Made by a program: the position numbers and the translations under genes. 64,000 bases of DNA from Dactylorhiza incarnata (taxonomy: Eukaryota; Streptophyta; Magnoliopsida; Asparagales; Orchidaceae), in assembly GCA_033032865.1 (NCBI GenBank), contig JAWHQI010000507.1:806001-870000 (forward strand), given 5' to 3'. Shown here one piece after another: positions 57,847-64,000 of the stretch. Within the stretch, counting starts at the first letter, position 1. The number at the start of each line of letters is the position of its first letter. The notes beneath the pieces were generated by a model, which saw only the letters and a list, made by a program, of their open reading frames with translations, ran no database searches and had not been told where the DNA came from.

Positions 57847-58494
57847 GTGCTTAGCCCAATGAGTGACTTATCTCTTGTTTCTGACCCATCTCTTGTGACC
57901 CCGATTGAGAGCGAACCTGAGCGGCCTATTGTGCATGTAGTGTTGTGTCCCTCACCCACAACTCTTCCTCTGCCATCCATCGGGTTAGTTAACACCCCAA
58001 CCATAGAAGCACTTCCTGACACCGCACATATGGATCCATTCTTGAGTGTAGGTTTATGTCGCTCTCCCATTGTCATTACCCTGAGTCTCTTCACGACCGA
58101 GAGCCCAGAGCCTGGTGTTGATCTCGTATTGTCTATGTCACCCATTCACAGGGACACTACCCCTCACGATGGTATTCATCTGGAGGACCATGACCCTATT
58201 GACGAGTACTATGATGACCCCCTTGTTGAGCCTCTTGATGAGCCACCACATCCTGGTGAGGATGCGATTCAGGTGAGCCGCTTGTTTACGAGTTTCGAGT
58301 TAGTGGTGTTTTCTCCATTATCATCTCTGACCTTGCCCCAGAGGATGGATATTGTGTGGAGTATCAAGTATTTAGGGAACCAGCTGCTGACACATCGCAC
58401 CCTCGATGAGTTTTGGGACGCACCACCTGCTGACCCACCAACGAGCTCTTTCTTTTCGGGGACACGCACCACACTCGAGAGTCACGTCTTTTAG
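57847..58494 (+). CDS. Unknown Pro/Asp-rich open frame of Gypsy derivative copy 2
   Basis: 215 codons open, in the position of protease/RT, and continuous in sense with gag. It reads acidic and proline-rich, for example SEPERPIVHVVLCPSPTTLP, DPIDEYYDDPLVEPLDEPPH and LDEFWDAPPADPPTSSFF. It has no catalytic motif, zinc finger or transmembrane segment that I can recognise. Copy 1 keeps fragments of the same region near 28885. It may be a spacer-type domain of the element or a captured host sequence. The start codon is uncertain; the frame begins right after a stop at 57843. Confidence 0.5.
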   Translation: MLSPMSDLSLVSDPSLVTPIESEPERPIVHVVLCPSPTTLPLPSIGLVNTPTIEALPDTAHMDPFLSVGLCRSPIVITLSLFTTESPEPGVDLVLSMSPIHRDTTPHDGIHLEDHDPIDEYYDDPLVEPLDEPPHPGEDAIQVSRLFTSFELVVFSPLSSLTLPQRMDIVWSIKYLGNQLLTHRTLDEFWDAPPADPPTSSFFSGTRTTLESHVF

Positions 58495-58936
58495 TCGGTA
58501 TACACGATTCTCATTCAGGTGGTCATCACATTCGTGATGACTTTTCTTACACACCTCCTGGTGAGCCCCCTGATGCGTTACGCTCCCTGAGAGACATGTT
58601 GCTCTTCATGAGCTTCGCCTTGAATGTAGATGTTTCGCACGGTCATCTGAACACTCGTCGTACACGGGATGAGTTTTTCTACACTCCCCCGAGCGAGCCT
58701 CCTGATAGGCCACCTCTTGCGATAGGTTTTCAGGTTATTATTAGATTTTCCCATAGAGAGCATGTTGTGTCGGTCATGTTTCATTTGCGTCATTTGTATG
58801 AGTCTGTTGAATCATTTCTTCATCATTTGCATAAGTCTGTTGTGTTGTCTGTTCATCGTTTGCATGTATGTCATGAGTCGGTCTGACGAATAATCCATTT
58901 TGGTAATAAATCTTGTAAATCACATGCGGATGTTCA
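58495..58936 (+). pseudogene. Continuation of the unknown region, copy 2
   Basis: Carries FSYTPPGEPPDALRSLRDML and then TRDEFFYTPPSEPPDRPP. This is a duplicated YTPP.EPPD motif also present in copy 1 (29240-29400). The sequence ends at the hAT insertion site. Confidence 0.6.
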
Positions 58937-58944
58937 CTGGCAAG

Positions 58945-59170
58945 TAGCCCTGCACAAAAGGCCCGGGCCCACTGGGCCGGCCCGAGCCCGGCCCGGGAAA
59001 AGCCCGTTGAGGCCCGGCCCGGGAAAAGCCCGGCCCGGGCCTAACCTGGGCTTGGGGCCGTGGCAGGGCTCCAATCTGGAGCTTCTGCCCGGCCCGTTGC
59101 CCGGCCCAGGTCGGGCCGGGCAAAGCCCGATTTTCGGGCCGGCCTGAGCCCGGGCCCAGGCGCAGCCCGG
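58945..59170 (+). repeat. 5' inverted repeat and GC-rich subterminal repeats of the hAT
   Basis: Multiple ggcccgg/cccgggc words in both orientations follow the terminal repeat. The matching 3' block is 61740-61917. Such clustered short motifs are the usual transposase-binding region of hAT elements; the role here is inferred. The 67-codon reverse frame at 58920-59123 is a translation of this repeat. Confidence 0.8.
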
Positions 59171-59258
59171 CCCAGGGCTGGCCGGCTACGGCTCTTTTTA
59201 AGAGCCGTTAAAGGCTCTTAATAAGAGCCGTTAAAGGCTCTGATTAAGAGCCTAGGCT

Positions 59259-59329
59259 GCTGCCAGCTGACATCAATGTCAGCTGGCAGCGGGACAGCGT
59301 AGGGGCTAGGCTGTCCAGCCTAGCCCCTA
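59259..59329. repeat. Two perfect hairpins in the hAT leader
   Basis: The first palindrome has 15-bp arms gctgccagctgacat at 59259-59273 and 59276-59290 with a 2-base centre. The second has 14-bp arms taggggctaggctg at 59300-59313 and 59316-59329 with a 2-base centre. They lie between the subterminal repeats and the transposase, next to repeated aagagccgttaaaggctct words (59195-59250). Confidence 0.9.
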
Positions 59330-59450
59330 GGCTGTCCTTTTTTAAATTTTTTTATTATTATTTTTTTAAAATTATTTTATTTTAAATAATAATAATAAAA
59401 AATTAAAAAAAAGTTATAAATAAACCTTTAAAAAAAAACCCGCCATCTCA

Positions 59451-59550
59451 CAACTCTCTCACCACCTCACTCTCTCTCATTCTCTCTCACCATCTCTCTC
59501 TTTCTCTCATTCTCTCTCACTCTCTCACTCTCCTACTCTCTCGCTCTCTA
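59451..59550 (+). repeat. (CT)n-rich leader of the hAT transposase
   Basis: An imperfect ctctct/ctctcac microsatellite directly upstream of the ATG at 59557. It is probably in the 5' leader of the transposase. Confidence 0.8.
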
Positions 59551-59556
59551 ATATTT

Positions 59557-61491
59557 ATGGCATCCTCCTCATCAACGCCGGCGTCGTCGACTCAAAGTAC
59601 GGCCGAAGTGGTGGAGCATAACCGGAAAGCGCCAGTTTGGGATCATTTTGACAGTCAAAATCGGCGACGAATTCAAGGAGCGATGCAAATTATGTTCAAA
59701 ATTGCTAACCCTTACCGGCAACTCGACACTAGCAAGACACATAAAGTCTTGTATTGCGAAACAAGCTCCGGAGTCCAGCCAGGCACAACTATCCGCATCG
59801 GGGCAAATATGGACGTACGATCAACTTCGACAACGTGAATTGCAGGTGAAAGACGTCATCAGACGTGGGTTGCCGTTTAGCCACTATGACAACGATGAGG
59901 CGACGGAGTACATACACGAAGAACTTCATCCAAAATATCAACAAGTAAGTAGATCCACTATTAGACGCGACGCACAAAAATTATATTTTGAGGCAAAACA
60001 ATCTTTAATAAATTATTTTGAAACTTTTGAGGGACGTGTGAGTTTAACGAGCGACGTCTGGAGTAGCTCCATAAAAGTAGGATTATCGTATATATGTATC
60101 ACGTGTCATTGGATCGATCCCGTTTCTTAGGAGCTAAATAAGCGCGTTATATGTTTTGAAGGTTTTGAATTTCCGCACACAGGTAAAGCTATATATCAGG
60201 TTATTATTAAATGCGTGCGCGGATTTAAATTAAAAGATAAAATAATGAGTATATCTTTTGATAACGCTAGTAATAATAAACTCGCAATAGAGTGGTTAAA
60301 ACGCGATTTAAAACCAATGTTAAACGGTGCGTTTTTTCACACTCGATGTGCCTGTCACGTTTTAAATTTAGTAGTGCAAGATAGTCTAGCAGCTATGGAA
60401 CCGTATATTTTAAAAATTCGGACAATGCTTAAATTTATTTATTGTACAAAACAACGAAGTCAAGATTTTAGAAATTTTGTAACAGCACAAGACATAAATA
60501 TTTGAAACCTCAATTTGATATGCCCGTGAGATGGAATTCAACATATAAAATGTTGAAAAGAGCGTTTCAACAAAAAACACTTCTTATGGAATATTACACC
60601 TTAATTAATAATCATGATTTAACTGATAACGATTGGGACGCACTATTACATTATGTAGATTTACTAAAATGTTTCCATAGGGCGACTGTTTCTTTATCTG
60701 GCGTGTATTATCCGACTAGCTCACTAGTAATTGAAAATTTTGTAAATATCGCACAAAAATTTAATTATTATAAGCAACACGAAGGGTGGCTTTCTTTAAT
60801 TGAAATAATGGAAGAAAAATATTTAAAATATTATAGAGAATTGCCTCCCGCGTTTTCATGCGCCGCCGCTTTAAATCCGTTATTCGGCGTAAACGGCGTA
60901 GAAAATTTGATAGATGAAATTAATAATAACTTAAACATAAATCTAAGTTTCGATGATAGTGACAACGTTAGTACTTTAAAATTTCATTCTGTATTTACCG
61001 AATTTTTTAATTATTACGATAACTTATATGGCTCGCGACCCCGAGAAGAAGTATCGCAAACAAGAACAAAAGATTCTTTTAAAAATAAAATGTTAGAATT
61101 AGCCTCTAGGAAAAAAGCACGCACAACCATTAGCTTAAACGAATTAGGATTGTATACCAAAACACAATTCCGCGATTTTATGAGTACCGAGGAGATCGAA
61201 AACTTTGATCTCTTAAAATGGTGGAAACGTAAAGTTAATACATATCCTATTTTGGCCTATATGGCCCGAGATTTACTAATAATCCAAGCTAGCACGGTGG
61301 CTTCAGAGTCCGCTTTTTCTCTTAGTGGCAGGGTTTTGAACGAGCGAAGGAGTCGGCTAAATGAAGAATCACTGGAACTATGCATCTGCTATAAGGAATA
61401 TTTGGATGCTACGAGGAGAAAGCAGCACATTTCAGCGTTGGAGGCGAGCTCGGAGGAGCTAGAAGACGAGATGAACGAGATGAATATCTGA
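59557..61491 (+). pseudogene. hAT transposase (BED finger, DDE-type core, dimerisation domain)
   Basis: Starts at ATG 59557 (MASSSSTPASSTQSTAEVVE). A BED zinc finger begins with APVWDHFD and, after a frameshift near 59660, continues as FKERCKLCSKLL and STLARHIKSC. A core region follows (SLTSDVWSS, YICITCHWID, SFDNASNNKLAIEWL, CACHVLNLVVQDSL, PVRWNSTYKML). The hAT C-terminal dimerisation domain lies at about 61255-61420 (ASTVASESAFSLSGRV, NERRSRLNEESLELCI). The stop is at 61489-61491. Lesions are the frameshift in the finger, a TAG at 60128-60130 (probably from a Trp codon) and a frameshift near 60503. Otherwise well preserved, so inactivation is fairly recent. Confidence 0.93.
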
Positions 61492-61740
61492 GTTGGATAA
61501 GCGCGTTACAAGTCACGGCGATTGGATAAACGCCTCATATGTAATAAGTTAATAAATTTTGTAATTTAGTTTATTTAAAATTAATAATATATTTCAATTT
61601 TTTAATTTGTAATTTTGTAATTTTGTAAATTTTTAATTTTTAATTTTGTAATATGTCATGATTTTGTAATTTTGTAGATTTTTAATTTTGTAATATGTTA
61701 TAAGTATTTATTTAAAAAAAAAAAATCTGTTTTTTAAAAA
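61492..61740 (+). other. 3' region of the hAT transposase
   Basis: AT-rich DNA with repeated ttttgtaattttgtaa words after the stop. It serves as a probable 3' leader and polyadenylation region. No gene. Confidence 0.6.
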
Positions 61741-61925
61741 AAACCGGCCCGGCCCGGCCTGGCCCTGAGGGCCGGATGAGGCCCCCTACCTGGGAAACGG
61801 CCCGAGCCCGGCCCGAGCCCGATTTTCAGTGGGCCCGGGCTCGGCCCGGTTTACAAAAGCCCGGGCCCGATCAGGCCCGGTCAGGGCCGGCCCGATCGGG
61901 CCTTTTGTGTAGGGCTACTGGCAAG

Positions 61926-62639
61926 TGCAGGTACTTCATGAAGGCGAGCAGGTGATGGTGAGAATCTGCGTTGTGAGGCTCTGTGCGAGGCTTGCTAAAA
62001 GCTTGAGCGTTAGGCGAATGGATCCCTATATAATCATGAGACGGATCGAAACAAACACCTATGATCTTGATATCCCTGCAAGTATGGGTATCCACATGAT
62101 ATTTAGTGTTGAAGATATGAATCCGTACTACAAGCCTCGCGAGTATATGGACCCAAGCAGTGGGGACTTCTAGCCGCCCACACCTCCACGCCCGTTTCCT
62201 CACCACCATCATAGCCCACCCACGTTTGATGGCCACCACTACCCACCCACTTCGGACACCCACCCACCTGGGGACTCGTCTTCTTTGGTTCTACCCACGG
62301 CGCCGCCGATCGCACCGGGATCCACCACTTGTGAGTTGAGCGTTGAGAGCATCACGGAGACCATATTCCGCTGGTACATTCCTACTACAGACGTTGATGA
62401 CATCTGAGAACTTGCAGCAGAGCTTGATCGATTCGCCCCCGGACTTCGACTTCAGTACATCCGTCTCCACTCATCGGGGATGGAAACTTTTCAGTCCAGA
62501 GGAGTTGATTGGCGAGGTCACTATTCAGCGACGACACTTGGACGACCTATGGCGGACCTCTTCGAGTTTTACCTGGCATACGGCAAGAGAATTCTGACCC
62601 CTATTCATCGGGAGATGAATTCTTTCAAGACGGGGAAAT
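61926..62639 (+). pseudogene. Integrase C-terminal tail of Gypsy derivative copy 2
   Basis: Resumes after the hAT: QVLHEGEQVMVRICVVRLCA, MDPYIIMRRIETNTYDLDIP and IHMIFSVEDMNPYYKP. This is the integrase end with a GPY/F-like core (here 'DPY') followed by the 'N.YDLDIP' and 'FSVEDMNPY' signatures. A Pro/His-rich tail follows (to about 62330), then frames with a HREMNSFKTGKL piece just before the 3' LTR. One stop at 62171-62173 and another near 62405 break it. Confidence 0.75.
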
Positions 62640-63941
62640 TGATGCGGAGCAGAGGCGAGGACGAGCTTTGGTCTCATTTGGGGCTGATTTGGTGACTTTT
62701 CATATATGGCGTGCCCGGATCGACGATCGGACTCCGCAGATGTGTTCTGATTCGCGTTGCGAATCAATTTGATATATTAGTTTATTATTTTTGCATTTGT
62801 TTTGATGTATTTGGGTGGCCCCACCTCCGACCAATCATAGCCGTTGAAGGTGAGATGCCCTAACCTTTATTTTATTATAAATAGATAGGTACTGGGCTGA
62901 TGGAGGCTATTGCAGAATTTGGAAAAAGCTATTCCCGGATTCCCGCGATCCCGCCACGGTGCCGACTCCGTGGAACCCTAGGTGAAGACTCCTAGGCTTG
63001 TATCTCCCTCCCCAAGGTTTTCCCTAACCCTAGGCCACCTTTTCCCCCTCCAATTCCCCCTTGCCGCCACCTACCAGCCCCCCAATTCCAGCCCTCCTTG
63101 CTGCCCAGATTCCATCCCCCTGTTCATTTTCATTGCACTGTTCAAAAATGAAATTTACTATTGATCCCTATAGTTTTCCCCTCCCTATTCCACCGCCAGC
63201 CCCCCTAACCGCCGCCTACTCCTCTTTTCCCGAAGCCCCAGCCGCTTACTCCTCCCCCACCTGAAGCCACAACCGGCCAAGCAGCCTCCACCCCTACAAG
63301 CCGCCCACCTCTTTGTCGCCAACCTTCCCGCATCCCGTGGAGCCACCCTCACATTCCTCCCTCCCAAATCAGTCCACATCCGGATTGTTCAGCCCGGATC
63401 CGCTCCTAAACATCCGATCCATCCTTTCCACGCTCGGATCTACCCATACATCGCCGGATCTATTCATTTTCGGTCCGTTTCGACCTTCCACCGCCGATGA
63501 CAGCAAAGCCACCTACGCTATTTCCACGCTGACGGTTCCACATTAGATCGCCGTCAAAACACGTCCGGCTCTGGAATCTTCAGTGCCTTGGTCAGCCCAC
63601 TATTTTGTGAGATTTTGTTGTATTGGATTATTATTTTCAGCATATCTGTATTGGCTTGGACTCTCTATATTTGCTTGGATATATTGTACTGTGGTGGTTT
63701 GCTCTGGATTACTATTGTGATTTACAGGATTTATTCGCCGCACGCTCTTGCTTTGGCCCTCCACGTAGAGGAAAGCCTAAGTTTTTTTTCGCCGTAATAA
63801 AATATTCTGTCTTGTCTTGAATTATCTGCGTGGGATGTTGTTATTATTTATTATCTAATTTGTGATTAATCTGTCGGGCTTTGCATAGCATGTAGGTTTA
63901 GGCCGCAGATATTCCGCCGCCTATAGATTCGTCCTGCGTCA
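62640..63941 (+). mobile_element. 3' LTR of Gypsy derivative copy 2 (1302 bp)
   Basis: Starts TGATGCGGAGCAGAGG and ends CTGCGTCA. It matches 55532-56827 throughout and is followed by gcaac. Open frames within it (62982-63820) are shared by the 5' copy and are not genes. Confidence 0.92.
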
Positions 63942-64000
63942 GCAACACTGTTTGAAAATAGCTCAATGGAGCTGGGCCCAAGAGATCATCAGGATGGAAT

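Larger units (their letters stand above)
58945..61917 (+). mobile_element. hAT DNA transposon (2973 bp)
   Basis: Terminal inverted repeats start TAGCCCTGCACAAAA and end TTTTGTGTAGGGCTA, with one mismatch in the first 21 bases. A perfect 8-bp duplication CTGGCAAG lies at 58937-58944 and 61918-61925, which is the hAT signature. Both subterminal regions (58960-59170 and 61740-61900) are dense in ggcccggg/gcccggcc motifs. A transposase pseudogene lies between. It inserted into the second Gypsy derivative after that element had integrated. Confidence 0.96.
55532..63941 (+). mobile_element. Pol-less Gypsy derivative, copy 2 (interrupted by hAT)
   Basis: LTRs at 55532-56827 and 62640-63941. Primer site tggtatcaaag (56830-56840) two bases after the 5' LTR. 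Flanks gcagc (55527-55531) and gcaac (63942-63946) are a one-mismatch target duplication. Without the hAT insertion it is about 5.4 kb. Gag and an integrase C-terminal tail are present, but no protease, RT, RNase H or integrase core. An unknown Pro/Asp-rich region replaces them. Confidence 0.88.

Noticed and set aside
20791..64000. DQD/SDH exon 3 and later exons
   Set aside because: Looked for the conserved SSHN and catalytic His/Lys blocks in all frames available; none seen, so no exon is claimed.
1..64000. tRNA, rRNA or bacterial-type operons
   Set aside because: No cloverleaf, rRNA core sequence or operon-like spacing was seen; tRNA-like words are primer-binding sites of retroelements.

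Overview
This window looks like intergenic and intronic DNA from a flowering plant nuclear genome. Nearly everything in it is transposable-element sequence: Ty1/Copia and Ty3/Gypsy elements, solo LTRs, a TRIM-like element, a LINE tail and a hAT transposon. I recognise only one host gene, the plant bifunctional 3-dehydroquinate dehydratase/shikimate dehydrogenase (shikimate pathway). Its exon 1 (8607-8803) and exon 2 (20685-20790) join in frame across an 11.9 kb intron filled with retroelements. No later exon was found up to the window end, so intron 2 may exceed 43 kb. The species was not identified.

Layout. 1-883 is probably the end of a Sirevirus-like LTR. 900-2130 is a reverse-strand Gypsy gag-protease relic. 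2170-5474 is a decayed Copia with a probable 3' LTR from 6080. Between exons 1 and 2 lie a Gypsy gag piece fused to a Copia integrase-RT-RNase H block (8990-11749) with its 3' LTR (12714-13921), a reverse-strand Gypsy gag split by a TRIM-like element (13922-15155), a LINE 3' end with a 15-bp target duplication (16413-16723), and a unit with terminal inverted repeats that encloses a Gypsy pol relic (16781-18974).

21141-31246 is a pol-less Gypsy derivative that was later hit by a young Gypsy chromovirus-like element (23210-28646; TSD GATTC; nearly identical LTRs). 33127-36018 is a possible large LTR. 36682-37669 is a clean solo LTR (TSD ATATT) of the intron-1 Copia family. 37833-40607 is a non-coding LTR element. 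41051-55292 is a Copia (TSD GTTCC) carrying two later Copia insertions on the opposite strand: A (41741-45759) and B (49424-54553; TSD CATGC). 55532-63941 is a second copy of the pol-less Gypsy derivative, interrupted by a hAT transposon (58945-61917; 8-bp TSD CTGGCAAG).

The elements do not form a pathway. The window is a record of successive insertions. LTR divergence counted by eye gives an order: outer Copia about 9%, Copia B about 4-5%, Copia A about 2%, the Gypsy at 23210 below 1%. The most unusual item is the pol-less Gypsy derivative, seen twice. Both copies keep LTRs, a gag and an integrase C-terminal-like tail, but carry a shared region of unknown function where protease, RT and RNase H should be.
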